Below, in pieces: positions 44,398 through 54,993 of a stretch of 64,000 bases of DNA (positions are counted from its first letter, which is position 1; the number at the start of each line of letters is the position of its first letter). The stretch covers positions 186,001-250,000 of the forward strand of contig NZ_JAHVIT010000002.1 of assembly GCF_019801605.1 (NCBI RefSeq). Direction: 5' to 3'. Under the pieces are notes generated by a model that saw only the letters and a list, made by a program, of their open reading frames with translations, did no database searches and was not told the origin of the DNA. Both the position numbers and the translations under genes were made by a program. This DNA is from Maritimibacter alkaliphilus. GTDB lineage: Bacteria > Pseudomonadota > Alphaproteobacteria > Rhodobacterales > Rhodobacteraceae.

Positions 44398-46053
44398 ATG
44401 TCCGTCATCGGTCTGGAGCTCGTGATCACGCTTGTGGTCCTGAGCGGCGTGATAGCTGGTGCCATGCTCTGGGGCCTTGCCCGCGTCGGACCGGAGCGAC
44501 GGCACACCACCCTGCCGCTCCTCCTGCACGAGGTCACAGAGACCGGAGAGCCACGGGACCCCGAGGACGTGTCCTTCCTGTTCCATGAAAACCGGCTCTT
44601 CGACGCCTCCGATGTCGGCCGCGAGATCCTCGCCCGGGCCGATCCGGCAGAGGACGACTGGACCCGCCTCCTCCGCATGATGGAGCGACGCTTTCCGGGT
44701 CTGCCGGAACGCCCGGAGGACATGTCACCGAACCTCCGCCTGCGTCTGGCCTCCGTCGCCGCAGGGGACCGCGCCGTGCTGGAGCTGGAGCGCGCCGAGG
44801 GCGTCCTGCGGCTGCGCATCACCGGGGACCGCCCTGCCACTGCCGCCGATCGCCATGTGCGCCTGCTGCGTCAGTCGGAGCTTTCGACCCTGCGCTGCGC
44901 GGCTCTCCATGCGCCCAACCCGATCTGGCTGACCGATGCGGCGGGTGACATCCTGTGGATCAACGATGCCTATGCAGGTCTGTGCAGCAGGCGGGAGGGC
45001 GGGCCGACTGCCCTGCGCGTTGGGGCGGGGCGCATTGGGGCGGGGCGCGTTCAGGCCGTGCGCGGCGGGGCGGTGCGCCGTGGCAAAACCGTGCCCGCGA
45101 TCCTCGACACCGGCTTGCCTCTGCCACCCAACGGACAGCGCGCCACCGCGCGGGTGCAGATCGCGCCCGGCACGGACACCCCCTGCTGGTACGATGTCAC
45201 GATCCTGTCCTCGCGCCTCGGCTGGATGCATTTCGCCACCGACGTGACACCGGTGGTGCAGGCCGAAGCGGCCCAGCGGAACTTCGTCCAGACCCTCAGC
45301 AAGACCTTCGCCCAGCTCTCCATCGGGCTGGCGATCTTTGACCGGGACCAGCGGCTTGCGCTGTTCAATCCCGCGCTTCTGGACCTGACCGCGCTGCCCG
45401 CCGATTTCCTGTCGCGCAAGCCGGGTTTCCGCAGCTTCTTCGACGCGCTCCGCGACCGGCAGATGATGCCGGAGCCCAAGAGCTACGCCAATTGGCGCGC
45501 CCGGCTGACCGAGTTGTTCGAAGCTGCGAAGGACGGCACCTACGAGGAAACCTGGACCCTGCCCAACGGGCTCACATACCGGGTCACCGGCCGGCCCCAT
45601 CCCGAGGGGGCCGTGGCCTTCCTGATCGAGGATATCAGCGCCGAGATCGCCCTGACCCGCCAGTTCCGGCAGCAGCTGGAACTGGAGCAGGCGGTGCTCG
45701 ACACCATGGCGGAGGCGGTGGTGGTCTTCTCGCCACAGGGCCTCGTCAGTTTCTGCAACACCGCCTACCGGGCGCTTTGGAACACCGCCCCGGACGAAAC
45801 GCCGCTCGATGTTTCGGTGCTCGACGCCACCCGCGACTGGCAGGGGGCCTGCGATCCCAGTCCGGTCTGGGGCGATATCCGCGATTTCGTCAGCGCCTAC
45901 GGGCCGCGCAGCGAATGGACCGCGCAGGTGCGCCTCACGGCGGGCAACATGCTGGACTGCCGGATCGTTCCGCTGTCCGGCGGGGCGACACTGGTGGCCT
46001 TCCATCCGCAGGAGATTGCCAGCCCGGCGCCCAGCGCCGCGCTTCAGGACTGA
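44398..46053 (+). CDS. PAS-domain protein with N-terminal membrane anchor
   Basis: 551 residues. One membrane segment (about 3-24), then PAS-like domains, the clearest at about 165-290, 305-420 (IGLAIFDRDQRLALFNPALL) and 440-540 (DTMAEAVVVFSPQGLVSF). No histidine kinase core, GGDEF or other output domain follows, so it is a truncated-kinase-like sensor or a scaffold similar to DivL-type proteins. A 15-bp tandem repeat at 45017-45046 encodes RVGAG-RIGAG inside a PAS domain. It lies just before tsaE, a common place for such genes in this group (recollection, not checked). Confidence 0.8.
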   Translation: MSVIGLELVITLVVLSGVIAGAMLWGLARVGPERRHTTLPLLLHEVTETGEPRDPEDVSFLFHENRLFDASDVGREILARADPAEDDWTRLLRMMERRFPGLPERPEDMSPNLRLRLASVAAGDRAVLELERAEGVLRLRITGDRPATAADRHVRLLRQSELSTLRCAALHAPNPIWLTDAAGDILWINDAYAGLCSRREGGPTALRVGAGRIGAGRVQAVRGGAVRRGKTVPAILDTGLPLPPNGQRATARVQIAPGTDTPCWYDVTILSSRLGWMHFATDVTPVVQAEAAQRNFVQTLSKTFAQLSIGLAIFDRDQRLALFNPALLDLTALPADFLSRKPGFRSFFDALRDRQMMPEPKSYANWRARLTELFEAAKDGTYEETWTLPNGLTYRVTGRPHPEGAVAFLIEDISAEIALTRQFRQQLELEQAVLDTMAEAVVVFSPQGLVSFCNTAYRALWNTAPDETPLDVSVLDATRDWQGACDPSPVWGDIRDFVSAYGPRSEWTAQVRLTAGNMLDCRIVPLSGGATLVAFHPQEIASPAPSAALQD

Positions 46054-46094
46054 TCCCGCTTGCAGGACGGCGCGCGGACTGTAAGGTCGCCGCC

Positions 46095-46577
46095 ATGTCC
46101 GCGCCCGATGCCCCCCTCTGCCGTTCCCTCGACCTGCCCGACCCGCAGGCGACCTCCGATCTGGCCGCCCGCCTCGGCGCGCGGTTGCAGCCCGGAGACG
46201 TGCTGCTTCTGGAAGGGCCGATCGGCGCCGGAAAGACCCATTTCGCCCGCTCCCTGATCCAGTCGCTGCTGACCGAACTCGAGGACGTGCCCTCGCCGAC
46301 CTTCACCCTGGTGCAGGTCTATGACACGGAGAAGGGCGAGATCTGGCACGCCGATCTCTACCGGCTCACCGGCCCGGACGAGGCAGTGGAGCTGGGCCTG
46401 ACCGAGGCCTTCGAAACCGCGATCTGCCTGATCGAATGGCCCGACCGGCTGGGCGACCTCGTGCCGCCGGGCGCGACCCACCTGACATTTACCGCCACCG
46501 GAGAGGAAAGCCGGGCCCTGACCCTGCGCCTCACCGATCCGCGGCCCGACCTTCTGGAGTTCCTGCGTGACATCTGA
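46095..46577 (+). CDS. tsaE: tRNA threonylcarbamoyladenosine biosynthesis ATPase
   Basis: 160 residues. P-loop GPIGAGKTHFARSL (about 43-56), switch-like SPTFTLVQVY, and the HADLYRL motif with its Asp. It is the ATPase that drives TsaBD cycling in t6A synthesis. Its stop lies within the next gene (11-bp overlap), and amgK-murU follow, as is common in this bacterial group. Confidence 0.95.
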   Translation: MSAPDAPLCRSLDLPDPQATSDLAARLGARLQPGDVLLLEGPIGAGKTHFARSLIQSLLTELEDVPSPTFTLVQVYDTEKGEIWHADLYRLTGPDEAVELGLTEAFETAICLIEWPDRLGDLVPPGATHLTFTATGEESRALTLRLTDPRPDLLEFLRDI

Positions 46578-47586
46578 GCGCGACACCGAAATCACCACCT
46601 TCCTCGCTCAGGCGGGCTGGGGCGAGGCGACCCGCAGCCACCTCGCGGGCGATGCCTCCTTCCGCCGCTACGAACGGCTTCATGCCCCGGACGGCACCCC
46701 CGCCGTCCTGATGGATGCCGATACCTCCAAGGGCGAGGACGTGCGTCCCTTCGTGCGGATGGCCGACTGGCTTGCGGGCCTCGGCCTCTCCGCGCCCCGG
46801 ATCATGGCCGCCGAGGAAGCGGCTGGGCTGCTGCTGCTCGAAGACCTCGGCGATGATCTCTTCGCCCGGGTCATCCCCGGCAAGCCCGAGCTCGAGACCC
46901 GGCTCTATGCCGGGGCGATCGACGCCCTGTCGGAGTTGCACGACGCCACGCCCCCCGAGGGGCTGAAACCCTATGACGCGCAGGTCATGACCGACCTCGC
47001 CGCGCTCGCCTTCGACTGGTATCTGGCCGGTGTGTCCGGCCCCGATCCCGTGGCCCGCGCCGAGGCGATGAAGCCGCTGGGACAGGCACTTGCCGCGCTC
47101 ACCGCCAAGCCGGTGGTGATCCTGCGCGACTACCACGCCGAGAACCTGCTCTGGCTGCCCGACCGTGACGGCACCGCCCGGATCGGCCTGCTGGATTTCC
47201 AGGACGCCATGCTGGGCCATCCCGCCTATGACCTCGTCTCGCTGCTGCAGGACGCGCGCCGCGATGTCCCGCTGGAGCTGGAAGAGGCGATGATCACCCG
47301 CTTCTGCGCGGCCCGCGGGCTGGACCGGGCCGGCTTCCTGCCCGCCTATGCGCTGATCGGCCTGCAACGGAACCTGCGGATCGTCGGCGTCTTCGCGCGG
47401 CTCTGCCTGCGCGACGGCAAGGCCCATTACGTGGACCTGATCCCCCGGGTCTGGGCCCACCTGCAACGTGACCTCGCTGCCGTGAACCTGCCCGACCTGA
47501 CGCAGGCCCTCGCGGCGCTGCCCGCCCCCGACGCGGACGTATTGAAGAAACTGAAGGACCAATGCGCGACACTCCGGACGCCGTGA
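46567..47586 (+). CDS. amgK: Anomeric N-acetylmuramate/N-acetylglucosamine kinase
   Basis: 339 residues of the aminoglycoside-phosphotransferase (APH) fold: ATP loop GDASFRRYERL, catalytic ILRDYHAENLLWL and the DFG-like LLDFQDAMLGHPAYDL. With murU directly downstream it matches the AmgK-MurU pathway, which phosphorylates recycled MurNAc at C1 before UDP transfer. It starts with GTG 46567 inside the end of tsaE and overlaps murU by 25 bp. Confidence 0.9.
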   Translation: MTSERDTEITTFLAQAGWGEATRSHLAGDASFRRYERLHAPDGTPAVLMDADTSKGEDVRPFVRMADWLAGLGLSAPRIMAAEEAAGLLLLEDLGDDLFARVIPGKPELETRLYAGAIDALSELHDATPPEGLKPYDAQVMTDLAALAFDWYLAGVSGPDPVARAEAMKPLGQALAALTAKPVVILRDYHAENLLWLPDRDGTARIGLLDFQDAMLGHPAYDLVSLLQDARRDVPLELEEAMITRFCAARGLDRAGFLPAYALIGLQRNLRIVGVFARLCLRDGKAHYVDLIPRVWAHLQRDLAAVNLPDLTQALAALPAPDADVLKKLKDQCATLRTP

Positions 47587-48251
47587 TGATGTTTGCCGCG
47601 GGCTTCGGCACGCGGATGAAGGCGCTGACCGCCGACCGGCCCAAGCCGCTGGTCGAAGTGGGCGGCCGCCCGTTGATCGACCATGCCCTGACGCTTGTCC
47701 GCGAGGCCGGGATCGGCACCGTGGTGGCCAACACCCATTACCGGGCCGACCAGATGGCGGCCTGGCTGGAGCCCCGCGGCGTGCGTGTCTCGCAGGAGGC
47801 ACCGGATATCCTCGAAACCGGCGGCGGGCTGCGCCATGCGCTGCCGCTGCTGGGGGAGGGGCCGGTCTTTACCCTGAACACCGATGCGATCTGGTCCGGG
47901 CCCAATCCGCTCGCCCTGCTGCGCGACGCATGGGACCCGGCGCGGATGGACGCCCTGCTGCTCTGCATCCCGGTGGAGCGTGCCGTGGGCCACAAGGGCA
48001 AGGGCGATTTCCTCACCGATGCCGAGGGGCGGATCACCGCACGCGGGCCGGGGATGACCTACCTCGGCGCGCAGATCCTGCGGACCGAGGGGCTGGAAGA
48101 GATCGCCGAGCCCGCCTTCTCGCTCAACCTCCTCTGGGACCGGATGCAGGCGCAGGGCCGCCTCTTCGCGCTGGAATATCCCGGCCACTGGTGCGACGTC
48201 GGCCAGCCCGAGAGCATCCCGCTCGCCGAGGCCCTGCTGACCGATGTTTGA
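47562..48251 (+). CDS. murU: N-acetylmuramate-1-phosphate uridylyltransferase
   Basis: 229 residues. Nucleotidyltransferase signature AAGFGTRMKALTADRPKPLV at the N-terminus, DHALTLV, and the metal Asp in TLNTDAIW. Next to amgK the substrate is most likely MurNAc-1-phosphate, giving UDP-MurNAc for peptidoglycan and bypassing fosfomycin-sensitive MurA. ATG 47562 follows AAGGA; a later ATG at 47586 would cut family residues. It overlaps addB by 8 bp. Confidence 0.9.
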   Translation: MRDTPDAVMMFAAGFGTRMKALTADRPKPLVEVGGRPLIDHALTLVREAGIGTVVANTHYRADQMAAWLEPRGVRVSQEAPDILETGGGLRHALPLLGEGPVFTLNTDAIWSGPNPLALLRDAWDPARMDALLLCIPVERAVGHKGKGDFLTDAEGRITARGPGMTYLGAQILRTEGLEEIAEPAFSLNLLWDRMQAQGRLFALEYPGHWCDVGQPESIPLAEALLTDV

Positions 48252-51171
48252 GCCCTCCGACACGCCCCGCGTCTATGCCCTGCCGAACGGTGCCGACTTC
48301 CCCCGCGCCCTTGTCGAAGGGCTGCGCCAGATGGTGGACCCCGGCGATCCGCTCGCCCTGCCGCGGGTGCAGCTGATCGTGAACACCCGCCGCATGCAGC
48401 GCCGTATCCGGGACATCTTCGACGAAGGCCCCGCCAGCCTGCTGCCCCGCATCGGGCTGATCACCGACCTTGGCGCGGCCGCCGCGCTGGCCGAGATCCC
48501 CGCGCCGGTGCCGCCCCTGCGCCGTCGCCTCGAACTGGTGCAGCTGATTCAGGCGCTGCTGGATGCCCAGCCGGACCTCGCCCCGCGGGCCGCGCTCTAT
48601 GACCTTGCCGACAGCCTCGCCGGGCTGATGGACGAGATGCACGGCGAAGGCGTCAGCCCCGAGGATATCGCCGCGCTCGACGTGTCGGACCTCTCGGGTC
48701 ACTGGGCCCGGGCGCAGCAGTTCCTGACCATCGCACAGGCCTTTGCCGACAAGGCCGACAGCGCCCCCGATGGCGAGACACGCCAGCGTATGGTGGCCGA
48801 GCGGCTGGTGGCCGAATGGCAGGCGAACCCGCCTCAGGTACCGATCATCCTCGCCGGCTCCACCGGGTCGCGCGGCACGACGCATATGCTGATGGAGGCG
48901 GTGGCCCGCCTGCCGCAAGGCGCCGTGGTCCTGCCCGGCTTCGACTTCGACATGGGGCAGGACACCTGGGATCACCTCGATGACGCGCTGACCGCCGAGG
49001 ACCATCCGCAGTACCGGTTCCACAAGCTGATGCAGTCGCTCGACCTCAGGGCCGGGGACATCCGCCCCTGGCCCGGCGCGGCGGTGAACCCGGCCCGCAA
49101 CCGCGCGCTCTCGCTCGCGCTCAGGCCCGCGCCGGTGACGGATCAATGGCTGGAAGAGGGGCCGCGGCTGGCCGATCTCGACACCGCCTTTGCCGACGTG
49201 ACACTGGTCGAGGCACCCTCGGCCCGGGCCGAGGCCCTCGCCATCGCCATGCGCCTGCGTCAGGCGGCGGAGGACGGCCAGACCGCCGCGCTGATCACGC
49301 CCGACCGGATGCTGACGCGGCAGGTGACCGCGGCGCTCGACCGCTGGGATATCCTGCCGGACGACAGCGCAGGGATGCCGCTGCAACTTTCGCCGCCGGG
49401 GCGCTTCCTGCGCCATGTGGCCGCGCTCTTTCAGGCGCCGCTGACGGCCGAGGCGCTGCTGACCCTGCTGAAACATCCGCTGACGCACAGTGGTGTGGAT
49501 CGCGGTCTGCACATCCTGCTGACCCGCGAGTTGGAGCTACACCTGCGCCGCCACGGGCCGCCCTTCCCGGACGCCGCCTCGCTCACCGCCTTTGCGGACA
49601 GCCGCGAGGAGGAGATCGCCAAGGACTGGGGCGCGTGGCTGGCCGGCTGCTTTGCCGCGCAGGAACTGCCCGGCGACATGCCACTGGCAGAGCGCGCCGC
49701 GCGCCACCGGGTGCTGGCCCAGAAGATCGCGCAGGGCTGCCGGGGCGACGGGTCCGGCGGGCTCTGGGACAAGGCCGCGGGCCGCGAGGCGCTGCGCCTG
49801 ACCGAGACGCTGATTGAAGAGGGCGTCCACGGCGGGGCGATGAACCCGCTCGACTACGGCAACCTGTTCAACTCCGTCCTCGGCACCGGCGAGGTTCGCG
49901 ACCGGGACGAAGGCCACCCGAACATCCTGATCTGGGGCACGCTGGAGGCGCGGGTGCAGGGCGCCGACCTCGTGATCCTCGCAGGGCTCAACGAGGGCTC
50001 CTGGCCCGAGGCGCCCAAGCCGGATCCGTGGCTCAACCGGCAGATGCGCCATGACGCCGGGCTCCTGCTGCCGGAACGGCGCATCGGGCTGGCCGCCCAT
50101 GACTTCCAGCAGGCCGTGGCCGCGCGCGAGGTCTGGATCACCCGCGCCATCCGCTCGCAGGATGCGGAAACCGTGCCCTCCCGCTGGGTCAGCCGGTTGA
50201 CCAACCTGCTGGCCGGGCTGGAAAGCGGCGCACCCGTTCTGAAGGACATGAAGGCGCGCGGCGCGCTCTGGCTGGCCCGCGCCAAGGCGCTAGAGGCAGT
50301 GACGCCCGTCGCCCCCGCGCCCCGTCCCGCGCCGATGCCACCCGCCGCCGCCCGTCCGCGCCGCCTGTCGGTAACCGAGATCAAGCGCCTGATCCGCGAC
50401 CCTTACGCGATCTACGCCAAGCATGTGCTGAAGCTCCGCGCCCTCGATCCGCTGATGAAGATGCCCGACGCCCTTCTGCGTGGCATCGTCGTGCATGGCG
50501 CGTTGGAGACCTTCATCAAGGACAGCCTGACGGATCCGTCGCAGCTGAGTGCCGCGCGGCTGATGGAGATCCTCGATGAACAGCTCGAAGAAAACGTGCC
50601 CTGGGCCGAGGCCCGGCTGCTCTGGCGCGCCCGGCTGGAGCGCGTGGCCGAGGATTTCGTCGCCGACGAACAGCGCCGCCAGCAGCAGGCCCGCCCCGCC
50701 GCCTTCGAGGTGAAGGGCCGCGCCGAGATCCCGGAGATCGATTTCACCCTCTCCGGCACCGCCGACCGGATCGACATCGACGACCGGGGCCTGGGACATA
50801 TCTACGACTACAAGACCGGCGCGCCGCCCTCGAAGGACGCGCAGACCTACTTCGACAAGCAGCTGCTGCTGGAGGCCGCCATGCTGGACCGCGGCGCCTT
50901 CGAGAACCTGACCCCGCGACAGGTGGAACGTGCCGCCTTCATCGGCCTCGGCTCCAAGGCGGGCGAACTGGCCGCGCCGCTGGAGGAAGAAACGCCCGAG
51001 AAGGTCTGGGAGGAATTCGTGACGCTGATCACCGCCTATGCGCAGCCGGATCAGCATTACACCTCGCGCCGGGCGATGTTCCGGGCAGAGGACGTGGGCG
51101 ACTATGATCAACTGGCCCGCTTCGGCGAATGGGACGCCACCAGCGACCCGAAGAAGGAGGTGCTGGAATGA
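48244..51171 (+). CDS. addB: Double-strand break repair protein AddB
   Basis: 975 residues. Partner of AddA in the helicase-nuclease that resects double-strand breaks. N-terminal inactivated helicase-like region (P-loop-like AGSTGSRGTTHML, about residue 205), and a C-terminal PD-(D/E)XK nuclease with GTADRIDID...YDYKTG and QLLLEA. I see no cysteines in the last ~260 residues, so the Fe-S cluster of Bacillus AddB appears absent, as in the alphaproteobacterial type. It overlaps murU at the front and addA at the end (ATGA). Confidence 0.94.
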   Translation: MFEPSDTPRVYALPNGADFPRALVEGLRQMVDPGDPLALPRVQLIVNTRRMQRRIRDIFDEGPASLLPRIGLITDLGAAAALAEIPAPVPPLRRRLELVQLIQALLDAQPDLAPRAALYDLADSLAGLMDEMHGEGVSPEDIAALDVSDLSGHWARAQQFLTIAQAFADKADSAPDGETRQRMVAERLVAEWQANPPQVPIILAGSTGSRGTTHMLMEAVARLPQGAVVLPGFDFDMGQDTWDHLDDALTAEDHPQYRFHKLMQSLDLRAGDIRPWPGAAVNPARNRALSLALRPAPVTDQWLEEGPRLADLDTAFADVTLVEAPSARAEALAIAMRLRQAAEDGQTAALITPDRMLTRQVTAALDRWDILPDDSAGMPLQLSPPGRFLRHVAALFQAPLTAEALLTLLKHPLTHSGVDRGLHILLTRELELHLRRHGPPFPDAASLTAFADSREEEIAKDWGAWLAGCFAAQELPGDMPLAERAARHRVLAQKIAQGCRGDGSGGLWDKAAGREALRLTETLIEEGVHGGAMNPLDYGNLFNSVLGTGEVRDRDEGHPNILIWGTLEARVQGADLVILAGLNEGSWPEAPKPDPWLNRQMRHDAGLLLPERRIGLAAHDFQQAVAAREVWITRAIRSQDAETVPSRWVSRLTNLLAGLESGAPVLKDMKARGALWLARAKALEAVTPVAPAPRPAPMPPAAARPRRLSVTEIKRLIRDPYAIYAKHVLKLRALDPLMKMPDALLRGIVVHGALETFIKDSLTDPSQLSAARLMEILDEQLEENVPWAEARLLWRARLERVAEDFVADEQRRQQQARPAAFEVKGRAEIPEIDFTLSGTADRIDIDDRGLGHIYDYKTGAPPSKDAQTYFDKQLLLEAAMLDRGAFENLTPRQVERAAFIGLGSKAGELAAPLEEETPEKVWEEFVTLITAYAQPDQHYTSRRAMFRAEDVGDYDQLARFGEWDATSDPKKEVLE

Positions 51172-54100
51172 AGCGCGATGCCGCCAGCGAACGGCAGGTG
51201 CAGGCCGCCGCCCCGCACCGCTCCACTTGGCTTTCTGCCAACGCCGGCTCCGGCAAGACCCGTGTGCTGACCGACCGGGTGGCGCGGCTGCTGCTGGACG
51301 GGGTCCGCCCGCAGCACATCCTGTGTCTGACCTACACCAAGGCCGCCGCCAGCGAGATGCAGAACCGCCTGTTCCGCCGTCTTGGCGAATGGGCCATGCT
51401 GCCCGACGACAAGCTGCGCGGACAGCTCGCCTCGCTGGGCCACGAAGGCGCGGTGGAGGACGAGGTCCTGCGCACCGCGCGCCGTCTCTTTGCCGGCGCG
51501 ATCGAGACCCCGGGCGGGCTGAAAATCCAGACCATCCACTCCTTCTGCGCGGGCGTGCTGCGCCGCTTCCCGCTGGAGGCCGGCGTCTCGCCCCAGTTCA
51601 CCGAGATGGAGGACCGCGCCGCGGAGTTGCTGCGCGCCGACATCGTCGAACGCATGGCCGCCGGCCCGCAGGAGGCGCTGCTGCGCCGGGTGGCGGCGCA
51701 TTTCTCGGGCCAGACGCTGGACCAACTGACCGCCGCCGTGTCGCGTGAAGGCGCGACCATGGCCCGTGGTGTGAACGAGGCCAAGCTGGCCGAGGTGCTG
51801 GACCTGCCGGAAGGATACGATGCCGCACGGTTGCAGGGGGATGTCTTCCTCGGCGGTGAGGCCGACCTTCTGGCCCGCGTCCGCGAGGTGATCGCAGGCG
51901 GCAGCGCCACGGACGTCAAGAACGCCGCCCGGCTCACCGGCCTGTGCATGGACCTCTCGGCCCTGCCGGAGCTGGAGGGCATCTTCCTCACCGGCGGATC
52001 CGCCAAGGAGCCCTTCACCGCCAAGATCGGCAGCTTCCCGACCAAGAAGATGCAGGTCGCCCTCGGCTCTGATCTGCCCGCGCTCGAAGACCTCATGCGC
52101 CGGGTCGAGAGCGCCCGTGACCGCCGCCTCGCCCTCGTCGCGGCCGAGCGGACCCGCGCGCTCTATGCCTTCGTCGCGGCCTTCCTGCCCGAATACGAAC
52201 GCGCCAAGCAGCTGCGCGGCTGGCTCGACTTCGACGACCTGATCCTGCGCACCCGCGATCTGCTGACCGATCCGGCGGTGGCGGCATGGGTGCTCTTCCG
52301 GCTCGACGGGGGGATCGACCATATCCTCGTGGACGAGGCGCAGGACACCAGCCCGACGCAGTGGGATGTGATCCAGACGCTGGCGCGGGAATTCACCTCG
52401 GGCGAAGGCGCGCGCGCGGACAAGACCCGCACCATCTTCGTGGTGGGCGACAAGAAGCAATCGATCTACTCCTTCCAGGGCGCCGACCCGCGGGAGTTCG
52501 ACCGGATGCGCGCGGATTTCGCGGAACGGCTCGCGCGGACGGACACGCCGCTGCAACAGCTCGAACTGGCCCACAGCTTCCGCTCGTCCCCCGCCGTTCT
52601 GACGCTGGTGGATACGGTCTTCGAGGGCCGGGTCGAGGCGGGCTTCACGCCCGAGCAACGCCACATCGCCTTCAAGTCCGAGATGCCGGGCCGGGTCGAC
52701 CTCTGGCCGCTGGTGGACAAGGTTGACGACAAGGACGAACGCGACTGGTTCGATCCCGTGGACCAGCTGGGGCAGAACCATCACGACGTGGTACTGGCGC
52801 GGCGCGTGGCCCAGCAGATCAAGCGGATGATCGAGGCCAAGACCCCGATGCCGAAGGAAATCGGCCATACGGGCACGTATGAGGGCCGCCCGGTGGAGCC
52901 CGGCGATTTCCTGATCCTCGTGCGCCGCCGTGCCACGATCTTCAACGAGATCATCCGCGCCTGCAAGGAAGCTGGCCTGTCGATCGCGGGCGCCGACCGA
53001 CTCAAGGTGGGCGCGGAACTGGCGGTGCGCGACCTTGCGGCGCTGCTCAACTTCCTCGCCGCGCCGGAGGATGACCTCTCGCTCGCCACGGCGCTGAAAT
53101 CGCCGCTCTTCGGCTGGGACGAACAGGCGCTCTTCGACCTCGCCCACAAGCGCACGCACCGCCACCTCTGGCCCGCCCTGCGCGAGCGCGCGGCGGAGTA
53201 TCCCGCCACCATGGCAGTGCTGAACGACCTGCGCGGGCAGACGGATTTCCTGCGGCCCTATGACCTGATCGAACGCATCCTCACCCGGCACGACGGGCGG
53301 CGGAAGCTGCTGGCCCGCCTCGGCGAAGAGGCCGAGGACGGGATCGACGCGCTGCTGGATCAGGCGCTGTCCTACGAACGCTCCGCCGTGCCCAGCCTGA
53401 CGGGCTTCCTCGTCTGGATGGAAACCGACGAGCTTGAGATCAAGCGCCAGCTCGACAGTGCGGGCAACCGGATTCGCGTGATGACGGTGCATGGCTCCAA
53501 GGGGCTTGAGGCGCCCATCGTGATCCTGCCCGACACCGGGGTGCGCCGCGACAAGGGGCCGGGGCTGATGATGCGGCAGGGCGACCAGCGGCTCTGGTCC
53601 CTGCCCGCCGCCGAGATGCCCGCGCCGATGCGCGCCATGCGCGAGGCGGTGCTGGAGGCCGAGCGGCAGGAACAGGACCGGCTGCTCTACGTCGCGCTGA
53701 CCCGGGCCGAGGTCTGGCTGATCGCCGCCGCCGCGGGTGACCTCGGCAAGTCCGGCGACACCTGGTACGACCGCATCGGCGCGGGGCTTCAGGAACTCGA
53801 CGCGCAGCCGCTGGAGGCCCCCGGCGGGGCCGGCCTGCGGCTGGAACGCGGCGACTGGGCCTCCCTCGTGGCCGGTGAGCGCAAGGTCCGGACGATCGAA
53901 ACCCTCGACCTGCCCGCGCATTTCAAGACGCCCGCCGCCGCGCCTGTCCGGCCTCAGGGCACCATCAGCCCGTCCACAATGGGCGACGACAAAGCGCTCC
54001 CCGGCGAAACAGGGCTCGACAGAGAGGCCGCGAAGCGCCGCGGCCGCCAGGTCCACCTGCTGCTGGAACATCTTGCCGGAACCGAGCAAGCGACCTGGAC

Positions 54101-54572
54101 CGACGCCACCGCCCGCCTGCTGGCCTCCGGCCCCGATGCGGCGGGCGAGGCGGAACGTGTGCTGCTCCTGGGAGAGGCACAGCGCGTGCTCACGGCCCCG
54201 GCGCTGCAACCGCTCTTCGCGAAGGAGGCCCTCGTCGAGGTCCCGATCACCGCCCATCTGCCCGAGATCGACGCCCGTATCCACGGCATCATCGACCGGC
54301 TGATCGTGACCGACAGCCACGTCCTTGCCGTGGATTTCAAGACCAACGCCTCGGTCCCCGACGAGATCGCACAGGTCCCCGACGGGCTGCTGCGCCAGAT
54401 GGGGGCCTATGCGGCCGCCCTTGCGCAGGTCTTTCCGGGGCGCGACATCGAAACCGCGCTGCTCTGGACCCGCAACGCCACGCTCATGCGCCTGCCGCAA
54501 GATCTTGTGGCCCGCGCCCTTGCGCACGCAGGCCCTGCCTTGACGGCAGAGAGGGGCGACCTTACGTTCTGA
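51168..54572 (+). CDS. addA: Double-strand break repair helicase-nuclease AddA
   Basis: 1134 residues. UvrD-like SF1 helicase: Walker [15 protein letters not shown] (about 25-38), motif [13 protein letters not shown], motif [19 protein letters not shown], motif [17 protein letters not shown] and [10 protein letters not shown]. The C-terminal RecB-type nuclease shows HGIIDRL and VLAVDFKTN. It starts at ATG 51168 overlapping the addB stop; the upstream frame lies in addB. trxA follows 37 bp after the stop. Confidence 0.96.
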   Translation: MKRDAASERQVQAAAPHRSTWLSANAGSGKTRVLTDRVARLLLDGVRPQHILCLTYTKAAASEMQNRLFRRLGEWAMLPDDKLRGQLASLGHEGAVEDEVLRTARRLFAGAIETPGGLKIQTIHSFCAGVLRRFPLEAGVSPQFTEMEDRAAELLRADIVERMAAGPQEALLRRVAAHFSGQTLDQLTAAVSREGATMARGVNEAKLAEVLDLPEGYDAARLQGDVFLGGEADLLARVREVIAGGSATDVKNAARLTGLCMDLSALPELEGIFLTGGSAKEPFTAKIGSFPTKKMQVALGSDLPALEDLMRRVESARDRRLALVAAERTRALYAFVAAFLPEYERAKQLRGWLDFDDLILRTRDLLTDPAVAAWVLFRLDGGIDHILVDEAQDTSPTQWDVIQTLAREFTSGEGARADKTRTIFVVGDKKQSIYSFQGADPREFDRMRADFAERLARTDTPLQQLELAHSFRSSPAVLTLVDTVFEGRVEAGFTPEQRHIAFKSEMPGRVDLWPLVDKVDDKDERDWFDPVDQLGQNHHDVVLARRVAQQIKRMIEAKTPMPKEIGHTGTYEGRPVEPGDFLILVRRRATIFNEIIRACKEAGLSIAGADRLKVGAELAVRDLAALLNFLAAPEDDLSLATALKSPLFGWDEQALFDLAHKRTHRHLWPALRERAAEYPATMAVLNDLRGQTDFLRPYDLIERILTRHDGRRKLLARLGEEAEDGIDALLDQALSYERSAVPSLTGFLVWMETDELEIKRQLDSAGNRIRVMTVHGSKGLEAPIVILPDTGVRRDKGPGLMMRQGDQRLWSLPAAEMPAPMRAMREAVLEAERQEQDRLLYVALTRAEVWLIAAAAGDLGKSGDTWYDRIGAGLQELDAQPLEAPGGAGLRLERGDWASLVAGERKVRTIETLDLPAHFKTPAAAPVRPQGTISPSTMGDDKALPGETGLDREAAKRRGRQVHLLLEHLAGTEQATWTDATARLLASGPDAAGEAERVLLLGEAQRVLTAPALQPLFAKEALVEVPITAHLPEIDARIHGIIDRLIVTDSHVLAVDFKTNASVPDEIAQVPDGLLRQMGAYAAALAQVFPGRDIETALLWTRNATLMRLPQDLVARALAHAGPALTAERGDLTF

Positions 54573-54609
54573 GCCAAGTTTTAAACTTCCTGTAACCCGG
54601 AGAAGATCA

Positions 54610-54930
54610 ATGGCAACCGTTGCCGTGACGGACGATACGTTCGAAGCCGAAGTGAAGAATTCCGACGTGCCCGTGGTCGTGGACTTCTGGGCCGAGTGGT
54701 GCGGCCCCTGCAAGCAGATCGGCCCGGCTCTCGAAGAGCTGTCCGAGGAGTTCGGCGACAAGATCAAGATCGCCAAGGTCGATGTCGACCAGAACCCCAA
54801 CTCGCCCATGGCGCTTGGCGTGCGTGGCATTCCCGCGCTCTTCATCTTCAAGAACGGCGAAGTGGTCTCGAACCGCGCCGGCGCCGCCCCCAAGGCCGCG
54901 CTGCAAAGCTGGATCGAAGACTCGATCTAA
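54610..54930 (+). CDS. trxA: Thioredoxin 1
   Basis: 106 residues, a single thioredoxin domain with the active site WCGPCK (about residues 31-36), FWAEWCGP context, cis-Pro in [10 protein letters not shown] and C-terminal [11 protein letters not shown]. It has no signal peptide and is cytoplasmic. Preceded by CCGGAGAAGATCA. It follows addA, the usual order in this bacterial group. Confidence 0.97.
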   Translation: MATVAVTDDTFEAEVKNSDVPVVVDFWAEWCGPCKQIGPALEELSEEFGDKIKIAKVDVDQNPNSPMALGVRGIPALFIFKNGEVVSNRAGAAPKAALQSWIEDSI

Positions 54931-54959
54931 GAGGCCTCGCCTCCAGACCAAAACGGAAA

Positions 54960-54984
54960 GGCGCCCCCACCCGGGCGCCTTTTC
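54960..54984 (+). terminator. Rho-independent terminator after trxA
   Basis: GGCGCCC and GGGCGCC form a 7-bp stem with a 6-nt loop, followed by TTTT. Confidence 0.85.
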
Positions 54985-54993
54985 TGCTTTCAT

